Shown here piece by piece: positions 26,260 to 35,092 of a DNA stretch of 64,000 bases. The stretch covers positions 6,243,001-6,307,000 of the forward strand of contig NZ_CP165734.1 in NCBI RefSeq assembly GCF_041200145.1. The letters run 5' to 3'. The position numbers were made by a program, and so were the translations under genes. This DNA comes from Bradyrhizobium sp. LLZ17. GTDB taxonomy: Bacteria > Pseudomonadota > Alphaproteobacteria > Rhizobiales > Xanthobacteraceae. The notes below the pieces were generated by a model. The model worked only from the letters and a program-made list of their open reading frames with translations. It was not told the origin of the DNA and made no database searches. How positions within the stretch are numbered: position 1 is the stretch's first letter; the number at the start of each line of letters is the position of its first letter.

Positions 26260-26982
26260 TCAAACCCGAGATGAGGCTGCATTCATAGAGAAGATCTCTT
26301 CGACTCCGACGCGCATGGTATCGCGGCATTCGCACGCCACCGTTGCGAGCCGCGATTGGTCGATCTCGATTTCGCCTCGCCGTACAGATCTGATCGCTCC
26401 GGAAGCGCGAAGGTTGCGCATCAGGAGCGTCACCGTCGTTCGTCGCACACCCAGTATTTGCGAAAGCGCCTCCTGGGTGAGCGGGAGGACGTCGTCGTCG
26501 ATGCGGTCGCGAAGATGGAGCAGCCAGCGTGCCATGCGGGCTTGAACCGGATGCAGCGCATTGCAGGCTCCGCCGACTTGAAACTGTATCAGCATCGCCT
26601 TGAAGTGAATCTGGACAGCGTGACGGATCGCGAGACTCCGGCTGAATGCGCTGTGGAATCGCGATGCCGGGATTCGCGAGGCGGCGCCCGCGGCTCGAAC
26701 GATGGCAGTAACGGCCGCAGGGGACGGCCCCAGCACGGAAAGAGTGCCTACTGCTCCCTCGCGGCCTATTACGGCGCTGGCGACTGTCTGCCCGTTCGCC
26801 ATATCGATCATCACCGAAATGGCGCCACTATGAGGGAAGAAGACGTGCTCGGTCTGGTCACCCGCCCGCGAGACGACCGCATCCCGATCGAGCGCGACCA
26901 TCTCTAGCTCTGGTGCCAGCAGATCGAGGTCCGCCGCCGGCAGTGCTGCCAGAAGTCGGTTACCAATTCCGCTGGGAAGCAT
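26260..26982 (-). CDS. Crp/Fnr-family transcription regulator
   Basis: This 240-aa protein has an N-terminal cyclic-nucleotide-binding-type domain (LEMVALDRDAVVSRAGDQTE, VFFPHSGAISVMIDMANGQT) and a C-terminal winged helix (LPLTQEALSQILGVRRTTVT, LLMRNLRASGAI). No Cys cluster for an Fe-S centre lies near the N-terminus, so oxygen sensing like FNR is unlikely. It stands alone, divergent from nothing recognisable, with a 445-bp upstream region. The target is unknown; the window has one FixK/FNR-type box at 16490. Confidence 0.88.
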   Translation of the reverse strand: MLPSGIGNRLLAALPAADLDLLAPELEMVALDRDAVVSRAGDQTEHVFFPHSGAISVMIDMANGQTVASAVIGREGAVGTLSVLGPSPAAVTAIVRAAGAASRIPASRFHSAFSRSLAIRHAVQIHFKAMLIQFQVGGACNALHPVQARMARWLLHLRDRIDDDVLPLTQEALSQILGVRRTTVTLLMRNLRASGAIRSVRRGEIEIDQSRLATVACECRDTMRVGVEEIFSMNAASSRV

Positions 26983-27428
26983 CACTGTAGCCGGCCGCGA
27001 AACATCCGCTGCATGGCATTTCGAGCGGTACAGGGCGGCAGCTTCAAACTTTGTTTAAATCCGCCTACGCTACGCGCTCCGAAATTCAGTTCAGCTGCGG
27101 AAGCTCTCCATCGCAAAAATAAAACTCCAAACCCGACCGCGAGGCAAATTTCTGTCTCGCAGGATCGTTGAGAGGTTTAGATTCAGGGGCTACGCGGCAC
27201 AATTGCAAAATGCGTATAGGTAACACCATAGGGGGGTCCAATTTCTGGGGCGCGGCAAATGCCGCGGCGACTCTCGGAAGGAGACGATGCGCGGCATATG
27301 CGGACCAAGCAGTCGTTCGGTCCGAAAGGCAGATTTTCTCACGTTGAGTTTTCTGCGTTTTGACCGGAACTGACATCGGGAATTCTGCAAGTGCTGCTCC
27401 TGTCGCCTTCCGAGGATGACCTTGGAGG
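26983..27428. other. Intergenic between crp-like and VCBS genes
   Basis: It holds the promoter region of the Crp-like gene. A 28-codon frame at 27287 (MRGICGPSSRSVRKADFLTL) has a very good GGAAGGAG site, but nothing else supports it. Confidence 0.4.
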
Positions 27429-29810
27429 TTACAATGACTCATTCATCGTGGTTGGGACGGACGTGAAGTAGCGCCCATTCATGCCTCTCGACGGCCGTGC
27501 AGCTGATGGCGGTGCGGGTCTGTAAATGCGATGGGCGCAGCCATAGGAGCGCCTCCGGAAAAGACCAATCCGCCCAGACGCGACCAACACGTCGGCGGCT
27601 TTTAAAGGATCAGATCGTGTTGCAAGGGTAGCTTTCCTTCGTGGCCAGCAGCCTGCTGCTCGCCGAAACGCCAACCCCTCCGATGTTGCATCGTGGGACC
27701 ATCCGGCCGCGGCGGAATCGTGCTCCGGATCGAGCGCAGCGACGGGGACCGAGGAAGCGTCCGCCGGGGCAGCCAGGCTTGCATGCTGCTGTTCCGCACC
27801 TGCCTCGAAATGGAACGCGGACTCGGCCCCGTAGTGCAAGCCATGGTCGTCAGCGCCCTGGATGACGACGGTCACGACCTGGGGGGTGCCGTCGATCGTG
27901 GTCATGGTGAAGGTGTCGGTCAGCGCGTCACAAGACCTCAAGGCCTGGACCGCGGGGTTGTCGGGATCGAGCACATATGTCCACGTGCCGCAGGTGGTCA
28001 TCGTGAAACTGCCGTAGCCGTGGTCGCTCGCCTGCGGGCATGTCGTGGCCGTGAAGGTGTCGTCGGGATTGTCGACGTCCCTGTCGGACAAGGTGCCGCT
28101 GGCGCGTGGCGGCGGCTCGCAGGAGTTGCTTGGCTCGGTCACGCGTCCGCAAATATCGCCGCAGACGACCGCGGCGTCGTTGGCACCCTCGATGGTGACG
28201 GTTACCGTCTGTGCCGTGCCGTCAGCGGCCCTCACGGTGAAATCGTCAGTGAGCGACTGACCTGCGTTCAGCGCCTGCACCGCGCAATTGCCGTTGTCGA
28301 GCGCGAAGCTCCAGTGCCCGTCCGCGGTCATGGTGAAGCTGCCGTAACCGTGGTCGCTCGGCTCTGGACATGTGACGGGAACGAACGCGTTCGACGGGCC
28401 GTCGACGTCGGTCGCGGTCAGAAGGCCGCCCGCGGTTGGGACGCCCTGCGCGGAATTGTGGACCCCGCCCGCTTCGACCACGCGACCATGCGTGTCCCCG
28501 GAGATGACGGCCGGATCGTCGGCGCCTTGGATGGTCATCGTGACGACCTGCGGCGTGCCGCCGATCGTGGTCACGGTGAAGGTGTCGGTCAGGGTCTGGT
28601 GCGCTGTAAGCGCCAGCACCGCGGCGCTGGCGGAATCAAGCGCGTAGGTCCAGTGCCCATCGGACGTCATCGTAAAGCTGCCATAGCCTTTGTCGCTGGC
28701 CTGCGGAGAACTCACCGCCGTAAACGTGTTGGCCGGATCGTCGACATCGGTGTCGGCGAGCTTGCCGGTCGCGGTTGGGACGTCGTGCGCCATGGCCGCC
28801 GCCGCGATTGCGGCGGCAGTCATGGCGATCGCGGCGACGGATCCGCCGGTCTCACCGCTTATCGCCGCCGCGTCGTCGGTGCCGGCGATGTCGATCGTGA
28901 AGGTCTGGCTCGCCGAGGCGAAGCCGTCGGACGCCGTGATTATGAAGCTGTCGGCGTTCGGCGCCTTCAGCGCGTTGATGGCGTCGTTGTTCGGTACGTA
29001 GGCGTAGGAGCCGGTCGCACTGTTCAAGTACAGGATTCCGAACGAGCCGGCCTTCTCGACATCATAACTTGCGCCCGCGTCGGTGAAGGGGCCGACCGCG
29101 CCGCCCGCGATGCCAAAGGTCGGCGTCGTGCCGGAGCCGAAGCTCGTGGCCGAGAAGCTGCCGCTGCTCGCCGAGAACTTATCGAACGCGACTGTGTCGA
29201 TCTCGACCGGGCCCGACCCGAGCGTTAGTGTCGGTGGCGAATGGATCAAGGGCCCATCCGGCACGATGCTGGCCGGCACCACCAGCCCGGGAAGGGCATG
29301 TTGGGGACTGGGCCCGTCCGGCGCCTGGAAATCGATCGGCTGCGGCGCCTCATCAACCGCTTCGCCCGGAGGCGTGCCGGATCCGGCCGGCCCATGGTCC
29401 TTCGAGTAGTTGGCAAGCACGTCCTGCTGCTGGCGCTGCAGGTCCTCCATCCGTGACGCGTTGTTGCCGATCTGCGCGAAGCTGACGGACGATCCGGTGT
29501 TGCTCAGGACGACCGTCTGCCCTGGATCGTCGACGATGATGTGTCGCGGCACCGCCTCCTTCGTGACGAGTTCGAAGGTGCCATGCTCGAACCCTTTGTA
29601 GGTGATGGAGGCGTCGTCGAACACGGCGAGATCGGGATCAGCCGCCGACGCTTCTTTCACCGCCGACAGGATCAACGCGACGAAGGACAGCCCTCCGGCC
29701 CATCCGAGTCCCGCGACGACGGTCGACTCCACAGCGCGGCGGCCGCTGACGGACGGCGGAGTGCGTCGGTCCGGCACCGGCCAAAGACCGTTGAAGATTG
29801 CGAGCGACAT
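27429..29810 (-). CDS. VCBS-repeat surface/secreted protein
   Basis: From MSLAIFNGLWPVPDRRTPPS the 793-aa protein has a hydrophobic segment near residues 32-56 (AGLGWAGGLSFVALILSAVK). Next comes a region like the C-terminal part of FecR-VCBS proteins (YKGFEHGTFELVTKEAVPRH, IIVDDPGQTVVL) and an Ig/cadherin-like unit. Three VCBS repeats of about 110 residues follow, each with a 'GYGSFTMT..G.W.YALD' core and 'TDTFTV...DGTPQ.VT'. Cysteines are unusually frequent in repeats 2 and 3 (VTCPEPS, NGNCAVQ, VVCGDICGRV, TTCPQAS, RSCDALT). The last 100 residues look frameshifted: the expected end GEQQAAGHEGKLPLQHDLIL lies in the next frame, ending at 27602. It is divergent from the fecR-TPR pair and probably acts in adhesion at the cell surface. 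Confidence 0.8.
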   Translation of the reverse strand: MSLAIFNGLWPVPDRRTPPSVSGRRAVESTVVAGLGWAGGLSFVALILSAVKEASAADPDLAVFDDASITYKGFEHGTFELVTKEAVPRHIIVDDPGQTVVLSNTGSSVSFAQIGNNASRMEDLQRQQQDVLANYSKDHGPAGSGTPPGEAVDEAPQPIDFQAPDGPSPQHALPGLVVPASIVPDGPLIHSPPTLTLGSGPVEIDTVAFDKFSASSGSFSATSFGSGTTPTFGIAGGAVGPFTDAGASYDVEKAGSFGILYLNSATGSYAYVPNNDAINALKAPNADSFIITASDGFASASQTFTIDIAGTDDAAAISGETGGSVAAIAMTAAAIAAAAMAHDVPTATGKLADTDVDDPANTFTAVSSPQASDKGYGSFTMTSDGHWTYALDSASAAVLALTAHQTLTDTFTVTTIGGTPQVVTMTIQGADDPAVISGDTHGRVVEAGGVHNSAQGVPTAGGLLTATDVDGPSNAFVPVTCPEPSDHGYGSFTMTADGHWSFALDNGNCAVQALNAGQSLTDDFTVRAADGTAQTVTVTIEGANDAAVVCGDICGRVTEPSNSCEPPPRASGTLSDRDVDNPDDTFTATTCPQASDHGYGSFTMTTCGTWTYVLDPDNPAVQALRSCDALTDTFTMTTIDGTPQVVTVVIQGADDHGLHYGAESAFHFEAGAEQQHASLAAPADASSVPVAALDPEHDSAAAGWSHDATSEGLAFRRAAGCWPRRKATLATRSDPLKAADVLVASGRIGLFRRRSYGCAHRIYRPAPPSAARPSRGMNGRYFTSVPTTMNESL

Positions 29811-30101
29811 CCTGAACGCCTCGCATACTGCCGGTTCCGCCGAAGAGATCGATCTAGCATGAGTCAACCCGTCGAGGTTTCCGGATCGACCCCCAAAGTA
29901 GGTTTTGTTCCCGAGGCCCCTGCACCGCAACGTCGACTCAGTACGCGCAAATGCGCTCTTTTGTTAGCGCGGAGCGGTCAGGACCGCCGTCCGCCTTGAC
30001 TAAAAAGGGGTAGTCACATTTTGCGATATGGTGCGCCGGGCGCGGCTCTGGCAACATTGGCGCCGGGGTGGATCGGGCTCTCAACTGACGGGAGCGGCCG
30101 C

Positions 30102-30722
30102 ATGCGCGGACAAAGGACGATTGCAGGACTTCTGGGCCTTTTGCTCGTGGCGGTGGCGTGTCCGCTTGCGCCGGTTCGGGCGCAGGACGTCAAGCCGATC
30201 GGCAAGGTGGTGACCGTCGCTGGCAAGGCAACGATCGAGCATATCGATGCCGCGGTTGTGCAGGCGAGACTGTCCGACGATGGGGCCAGCGCGAAGGTCG
30301 GCGACCCAATCTATCGAGGCGACGTCGTCAGGACCGGCGCCGACGGCCGCCTCGGCATCAATTTCGCCGACGGCAGCTCCTTCAGCCTGTCGAGCAACGC
30401 CAGCATGGAAATGAACGAGTTCGTCTACGATCGGGACGGCAAGGACAATTCAACCTTGATCAGCCTGACCAGAGGAACCTTCACCTTCGTCGCCGGCAGC
30501 GTCGCCAAGACCGGAAGCATGAAGGTGGACACGCCGGTGGCGACGTTGGGGATCCGGGGCACCACGCCCCACATCGAGATCTCGGACGACGGCACGGTCA
30601 AGTTCGCCACCCTGATCGAGGAGGGCAAGGACGCCGTCATGAAGCGGAAGGCCGGTCCGGCTGTTGCGCCTCCCCGGCAGCGGAGGGCCGACCGCGCGCT
30701 CGGCGTCTGCCGGGGATGCTGA
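30102..30722 (+). CDS. FecR-domain periplasmic protein
   Basis: This 206-aa protein begins MRGQRTIAGLLGLLLVAVAC with a signal peptide ending APVRAQ. A FecR-like domain follows: GKVVTVAGKATIEHIDAAVV, GDPIYRGDVVRTGADGRLGI, NFADGSSFSLSSNASMEMNE, LTRGTFTFVAGSVAKTGSMK and VDTPVATLGIRGTTPHI. It ends in a basic tail with a CRGC motif. There is no anti-sigma cytoplasmic part, so it is a stand-alone periplasmic FecR module as found next to VCBS adhesins. It overlaps the TPR gene by seven bases (ATGCTGA), indicating an operon. An upstream in-frame ATG (30021) lacks a signal-peptide fit. Confidence 0.85.
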   Translation: MRGQRTIAGLLGLLLVAVACPLAPVRAQDVKPIGKVVTVAGKATIEHIDAAVVQARLSDDGASAKVGDPIYRGDVVRTGADGRLGINFADGSSFSLSSNASMEMNEFVYDRDGKDNSTLISLTRGTFTFVAGSVAKTGSMKVDTPVATLGIRGTTPHIEISDDGTVKFATLIEEGKDAVMKRKAGPAVAPPRQRRADRALGVCRGC

Positions 30723-31543
30723 AGGTCTTCGGGACGGCGCCGGTGATGATCCTGTTACTGGTCGCCCCCGCGTCGGCGCAGAAGCCGGAAGGTCAATTCC
30801 GGAACGTCGAGCTCTGCAACGCCACCTCATCGCCCGACCGCAGGATCGAGGCCTGTTCAGCCTTCATCGTAGGCGGCCGTGGTGGGCCGCAGGCCATGGC
30901 CATCGCCCACAACAACCGCGGCATCGCCTACGCGGCGAAGGCCGACTACGACCGCGCCATCGCCGACTTCGACGCGGCCATCGACATTGATCCGAGCTTT
31001 GCCAAGCCCGTCAACAACCGCGGCGCGGCGAGACTGAGGACAGGGGACTACGACGCCGCGATGGAGGATTTCGACCGGGCCATCGCGCTCCAGCCGGCCT
31101 ACCCCGGCGCCTTCGTTAACCGCGCCGAGGTCTGGCTGAAGAAGGGCGATCTCGTACGCGCCGAAAGCGACTACGCCGCGGCGACTCGTCTGAACGCCGA
31201 CATCGAAGGGGCCTGGAGCGGCCTTTGCTGGATCCGGGCGAGCACGGGCGACCCGCAAGGCGCGGTGGAAGCCTGCGACAGGGCGATCGGGTCGGGCGCG
31301 CATACGGCCGCGACCTACGATTCCCGCGCGCTCGCCCACCTGAAGGCCGGTCGGACCGACGCGGCCATCGCCGACTACGACGCCGCACTGCGCATCGACC
31401 CCGGGTTTGCCGCAGCGCTATATGGCCGTGGCCGGGCGAAGATCCGCAGAGGCGAGACGGCCTCGGGAGAAGCCGATGTCGCGGCCGCGAAAGTTATCCG
31501 GAGCGACATCGGCGAGGAATTCGCGCGCTACGGCGTACGGTAG
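30716..31543 (+). CDS. Exported TPR-repeat protein
   Basis: The start MLKVFGTAPVMILLLVAPAS is a signal peptide, followed by a Cys-containing region (NVELCNATSSPDRRIEACSA) and five or six TPR units such as AHNNRGIAYAAKADYDRAIA, DFDAAIDIDPSFAKPVNNRG and DYDAALRIDPGFAAALYGRG. It is 275 aa and periplasmic. Its start overlaps the fecR stop, so the two are coupled. TPR proteins scaffold protein-protein contacts; here this may involve assembly or export of the divergent VCBS protein, which is inference from context. Confidence 0.88.
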   Translation: MLKVFGTAPVMILLLVAPASAQKPEGQFRNVELCNATSSPDRRIEACSAFIVGGRGGPQAMAIAHNNRGIAYAAKADYDRAIADFDAAIDIDPSFAKPVNNRGAARLRTGDYDAAMEDFDRAIALQPAYPGAFVNRAEVWLKKGDLVRAESDYAAATRLNADIEGAWSGLCWIRASTGDPQGAVEACDRAIGSGAHTAATYDSRALAHLKAGRTDAAIADYDAALRIDPGFAAALYGRGRAKIRRGETASGEADVAAAKVIRSDIGEEFARYGVR

Positions 31544-31670
31544 TCCGTCCTCAACGCGTGCTCGTCGGAGAATGCCCTCGCCGCCGGATGTTGGGGTCCC
31601 CCCACCAAGAGAAAGAAGAGGACCGGCTTTCGACGGTCCTCCGGGAACTTACATGACATGTGCTCCCGTA

Positions 31671-31901
31671 TTACTTGTTCACCTTGCTCTCACTTTGATC
31701 CGACCAATTCCAGCTACTTTCGTCGCTGTACTTAGGCGCGGCCTTTAATCTGTCCTCCGTAACGTTAGTGACGTAGCCGCCGAGACTCTCATCGTATGTG
31801 AGCGATTGCCACGGCAACGGATAGTCGTCGTCACCTATTCCTAGGAAACCGCCGAAGCTCAAAACGGCGTATTTCACTTGGCCGCTTCTTTTGTCGATCA
31901 T
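31671..31901 (-). pseudogene. PRC-barrel domain protein, N-terminal part degraded
   Basis: The frame gives KEIGSVERA, then MIDKRSGQVKYAVLSFGGFL, GIGDDDYPLPWQSLTYDESL and GGYVTNVTEDRLKAAP. This is a complete PRC-barrel core ('G.IE...IDK.SG.V.YAV.S.GGFLG.G....PLPW'). The usual N-terminal strand pair is not convincing upstream of 31940, and no start with a binding site was found except the internal ATG at 31901. It may be a truncated gene or a short functional version. Confidence 0.6.
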
Positions 31902-32020
31902 CGCGCGTTCGACGCTACCGATCTCTTTCCTATGCAGACCGCGAATTTCCCGGACGCCGCAGGCTCTGATGGATTGCGGATTATCGTCTCGTCCACCCTC
32001 GTAAGCCTATGCGGGTCCTG

Positions 32021-32305
32021 CGTGAGAAGACCCCAGCGGCAGGTTCCTAGCAGGGAGGCGCGCGCTGGGGCCAAAGGCCTGCCAGTACGCTACGCGGCAG
32101 GCTTGCTTGATGGTCCACCCAAGCGCGACGACCCGGCATTAACGTAAGTGAATCTAGGCTGCATACGAAGAGGTACCACTTTCGAAAACTGCCCCCGGTG
32201 GCTCTGCGACAAGTTGGCTCTTCACATCGCCCGCGGAAAACCGGATTTTGCGAGGGCCGGGAAAACTCGGCAGACTGCAAAACAAGTTCAGTCGAGGTGA
32301 GACCG
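32021..32305 (+). promoter_or_regulatory. Structured leader upstream of the cupin gene
   Basis: Two hairpins are evident: CCCCAGCG...CGCTGGGG (32031-32070) with a loop containing AGGTTCCTAGCAGG, and GCCTGCC...GGCAGGC (32077-32102). Further blocks TAAGTGAAT, GAGGTACC and GTCGAGGTGA, the last serving as the ribosome-binding site, are shared in order with 18426-18705. Compensated differences in loops with retained stems suggest RNA-level constraint. Confidence 0.5.
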
Positions 32306-32785
32306 ATGCCGCTCGCAGCTTTCGACACGACGCATTGCGATGTTGATCTGGAGCCCTCACCGATCGAACCATCGTGGATCATTGAAGGAAATCCGGAAGC
32401 TCGCTCGCGCGTTTTGTCGACGAGCGGATGCAAGACTGCTTGGACCCTGATCTGGTCGTGCACCGAGGGCCGGTTCAACTGGCACTATGAGTTTGACGAA
32501 ACAATCATGATCCTGGAAGGATCGATCGTGCTCGAAGGCGACGGTATGCCGCCGAAACGCTACGGCGTCGGTGACGTCGTCTTCTTCCGCAACGGTACTC
32601 GCGCCACATGGTGTGTCGATGGTTATGTGAAGAAGATCGCCTTCTGCCGCCTGACAAATGCGCCGGGGCTCGGTTATGCCATCCGCGCACTCAACAAGCT
32701 CAGGTCTGTGATCAGGCGGAACAGCCCGGCCTTGGTCCCCGCGCTCGGCTGTTTTAACCTGCTGGGCCAAGTTGAATTTGATTGA
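32306..32785 (+). CDS. Cupin_3 (DUF861)-type protein
   Basis: This 159-aa protein starts at the ATG at 32306 behind a GAGGTGAG site. The single cupin domain reads CTEGRFNWHYEFDETIMILE, then GSIVLEGDGMPPKRYGVGDV and FFRNGTRATWCVDGYVKKIA. The 'W.C.GRF.W.Y..DE...ILEG...L' signature matches the DUF861 / (S)-ureidoglycine aminohydrolase-like group, though the metal-site His set is reduced. The C-terminal 30 residues are specific to bradyrhizobial homologues. No operon partner follows. Confidence 0.8.
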   Translation: MPLAAFDTTHCDVDLEPSPIEPSWIIEGNPEARSRVLSTSGCKTAWTLIWSCTEGRFNWHYEFDETIMILEGSIVLEGDGMPPKRYGVGDVVFFRNGTRATWCVDGYVKKIAFCRLTNAPGLGYAIRALNKLRSVIRRNSPALVPALGCFNLLGQVEFD

Positions 32786-33100
32786 GCAACGAGCCTCAAA
32801 AGAGGCAACCCCTTTTCACGTTGTGTCCAATATCGCTGTCCGGAGAGGTTTGCTTGGCAGCATCAGCCCCTACTACGCGCCCTCCTTCGGGCCGAGTGAC
32901 GCCGCCGCGGTGGTCATCTGCACGCTAGAGGGCATTTAGTTCCGGCATAACTGGCTAAGCCTATTTCAACAATTCCCCCCGTCTTAGCTAGCGAGTGTTG
33001 CAGGTCAGCTACAGCAACGTACACGCGCTCGAATTAGCATCGCTTGCAGGTGGGCAACGCACCGATTCAATTTAACTCGTTTTTGTGGGGAGACACTCGC
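32786..33100. other. Intergenic region before the porin gene
   Basis: A weak hairpin (GCCTCAAAAGAGGC then CCCCTTTT) lies just after the cupin stop. The rest presumably carries the promoter of the outer-membrane protein gene. No other element was recognised. Confidence 0.4.
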
Positions 33101-33885
33101 ATGCAGAAGCTTTTAGCAGCCGCGACCGCAACGTTAGCTCTGGCGCTGTCGGTTCCCGCGAGCGCCGCGGATCTGGCGGCTCGTCCTTACACGAAGGCGC
33201 CGGCGCCTATGGTCGCCGCGATTTATGACTGGAGCGGCTTTTACATCGGCATCAACGGCGGTGGCGGCTCGAGCCACAAATGCTGGGACTTCGTGACGCC
33301 GGTGACCGGCGTTCTGGTCGGCGAAGGCTGTCACAACGCCACGGGCGGCACGGTTGGCGGCCAGATCGGCTATCGCTGGCAATCGGCCAGTTGGGTGTTC
33401 GGCGTCGAAGGTCAGGGCAACTGGGCCGACTTCCGGGGCGATAACGTGAGCACGCTCTTCCCGGGCACCGCCCTGGTCACGGGTGATCGCAACCGATCTC
33501 GCATTGATGCCTTTGGCCTCATCACGGGTCAGGTTGGTTACGCCTGGAACAACGTGCTGTTCTACGTGAAGGGCGGTGGCGCTGTGGTCGGGGACAAGTA
33601 TGACGTCTTTGCCGCGGCAGGCACGCCCGGCGCGGGCACGCTACTGGCTTCGGCACGTGGGAGACTCGCTGGGGCGGGACCGTTGGTGCCGGCCTGGAAT
33701 TCGGCTTCGCGCCGAACTGGTCGGTGGGCGTTGAGTACGACCACATCTTCCTCGGCGATCGCACGATCGGCTTCACCACGCCCGCGGGCGTGGCGTTCGG
33801 GAGCGACCGCATTCGCCAAGATGTCGACATGGGCCTCGTCCGCCTGAACTACAAGTTCGGTGGTCCTTTGATTGCAAAGTACTGA
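33101..33885 (+). pseudogene. Omp31-like outer-membrane beta-barrel protein, frameshifted
   Basis: The ATG at 33101 follows a TGGGGAG site. The protein MQKLLAAATATLALALSVPA has a signal peptide ending SAADLAAR, then the family motif YDWSGFYIGINGGGGSSHKC and barrel strands GGQIGYRWQSASWVFGVEGQ, LITGQVGYAWNNVLFYVKGG. Near 33650 the frame shifts: the end GAGLEFGFAPNWSVGVEYDH, IFLGDRTIGF and RLNYKFGGPLIAKY is one frame over, stopping at 33885. A near-perfect terminator follows at 33908. The C-terminal strand ends correctly once the frame is restored, so a single indel is the only lesion. Confidence 0.82.
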
Positions 33886-34166
33886 GTGAGCCTCGATTGA
33901 GTAAGGAAGGGCCGGCTTATAGCCGGCCCTTTTGGTTTGTGGGAGGTTCTCGGTGTGCTCACACTTTTTGGCTTAAACCATTTCAATGGGAGCCCGATTG
34001 CGTAGGCGCGGGCCTTGAGACCGTGAACTGACCGATTCAGCGCAATCGCGATCAGTTCGGGGCAAATGTTTGCCTCTGCCATCTTCCGAAAGGGATCATC
34101 CTCCGCTGGTGTCCACCGATTGCCGTGGGTAGAGCTCATCACACCAGCTTTTTGCGTATTGCTCAT
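33849..34166 (-). CDS. SANT/Myb-like small DNA-binding-type protein
   Basis: This 105-aa frame starts MSNTQKAGVMSSTHGNRWTP. The core RWTPAEDDPFRKMAEANICP, ELIAIALNRSVHGLKARAYA and IGLPLKWFKP resembles SANT/HTH-like helices seen in small bradyrhizobial proteins ('RWTPAED..LR....'). The family normally ends soon after LKWFK; here the frame runs another 35 residues through the porin terminator, which suggests a lost stop or a late frameshift. Confidence 0.6.
   Translation of the reverse strand: MSNTQKAGVMSSTHGNRWTPAEDDPFRKMAEANICPELIAIALNRSVHGLKARAYAIGLPLKWFKPKSVSTPRTSHKPKGPAISRPFLTQSRLTQYFAIKGPPNL
33908..33934 (+). terminator. Strong rho-independent terminator of the porin gene
   Basis: AGGGCCGGCT pairs perfectly with AGCCGGCCCT over a TAT-like loop and is followed by TTT. 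Confidence 0.85.
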
Positions 34167-34311
34167 TTCGCCTTCAGCCCGATCTGGACCACCATTTCCC
34201 GCATTGCGAGCCGAACTGCGACCATCGAGCCAATCCGGTCTCGTGCTTCAAGGAAACCAGATCCGGAGGCGATCTTCCAGCTCCCGGCGTTTCGTTTCCG
34301 GATCAGCATAC

Positions 34312-34629
34312 TTAATCGAGACGATGCGAGATACCATCGCGCCAGCAATCATGATCAGTGTGGCCGACACTCCGCCCAAGAAACGCCGCCAACGCCATTG
34401 CAAGACTGGCGCACCAAGTTGCTGTGGATAGGACGACGGCGCCCCTCATTGGTTCGCCTTCAGCCCCGAGCTCGAATAGATGGCGGATCGCTTGCGATCG
34501 CGATGGGACTTGGTGCGTGGCCGTCCATGCTCCGATTTCGGCGATCAGTGTTCCCACAAAGGGATCCTTGCCCGTCGCGACCCGTTGAGCAAGAGCCCGG
34601 GCTTCGTTTCGCGTATAGGCCTGAGGCAA
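34312..34629 (-). CDS. Ribbon-helix-helix-like small protein
   Basis: RNEARALAQRVATGKDPFVG continues LIAEIGAWTATHQVPSRSQA and IRHLFELGA. The 'I..W...H.VPSRS.AIR.L.ELG' segment is a ribbon-helix-helix DNA-binding motif, as in CopG/antitoxin-type regulators. The 40 residues after it include a hydrophobic patch (LSTATWCASLAMALAAF). No toxin gene is next to it. The start at 34629 is provisional. Confidence 0.55.
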   Translation of the reverse strand: MPQAYTRNEARALAQRVATGKDPFVGTLIAEIGAWTATHQVPSRSQAIRHLFELGAEGEPMRGAVVLSTATWCASLAMALAAFLGRSVGHTDHDCWRDGISHRLD

Positions 34630-34645
34630 TTGGGAAGGTAACCTT

Positions 34646-34683
34646 CGGCCTCAGGTCTGTTGTCGCCTGAGGCCGCCTTTTTT
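34646..34683 (+). terminator. Rho-independent terminator
   Basis: CGGCCTCAGG pairs perfectly with CCTGAGGCCG and is followed by CCTTTTTT. The gene it serves on the plus strand is unclear. Confidence 0.75.
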
Positions 34684-34836
34684 GAAGGCCTACGTTGAAT
34701 TCGCAGCGGTCCATTTCGAATAGGAACGTTTCTGCTGCCGGTGTTTTGGTGGCCATCACCGTCCGAGACCCTTGGCCGTTGCCGGTGACAGAGAGAAGCG
34801 AATGCGCTCCCGCGGCTTAGGCGAGCGTGGGATCAG

Positions 34837-35031
34837 TTGGAGCAGCCAATCTGCCCAAACTGCCACATGGAAATGAAGTGGACGCGGTCGGCGTTGGTTG
34901 GCTCAGAGACTATCGCGCATTTATTTCACTGCCCGAATTGCCACCGGACCAGCGAGACGACCTCCTCCATCAAGCCAACTGTCGTTCCACCTGAGAAGCT
35001 ATCGAAGCCACTCAATCAAAAGGCGGCCTGA
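34837..35031 (+). CDS. Small zinc-ribbon protein (64 aa)
   Basis: From a TTG start the protein reads EQPICPNCHMEMKWTRSALV, then GSETIAHLFHCPNCHRTSET. Two CPNC knuckles about 28 residues apart form a probable zinc ribbon, and the family 'ICP.CH.EMKW.RS.L' is common in Bradyrhizobium. Function is unknown. It lies just before the inverted intron fragment. Confidence 0.7.
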   Translation: MEQPICPNCHMEMKWTRSALVGSETIAHLFHCPNCHRTSETTSSIKPTVVPPEKLSKPLNQKAA

Positions 35032-35092
35032 CGCCGCCTCGACGGGTTGATTAGACGCGACCATGCAAGACCCTCTGGACCGGAAGACGCGG

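Noticed and set aside
27693..29228. 511-codon plus-strand frame opposite the VCBS gene
   Set aside because: A mirror frame produced by the repetitive VCBS coding sequence; the minus-strand frame has recognisable repeats.
27693..29228. Possible CRISPR-like or tandem DNA repeat array
   Set aside because: Periodicity is that of VCBS protein repeats with diverged DNA, not identical repeats with spacers.
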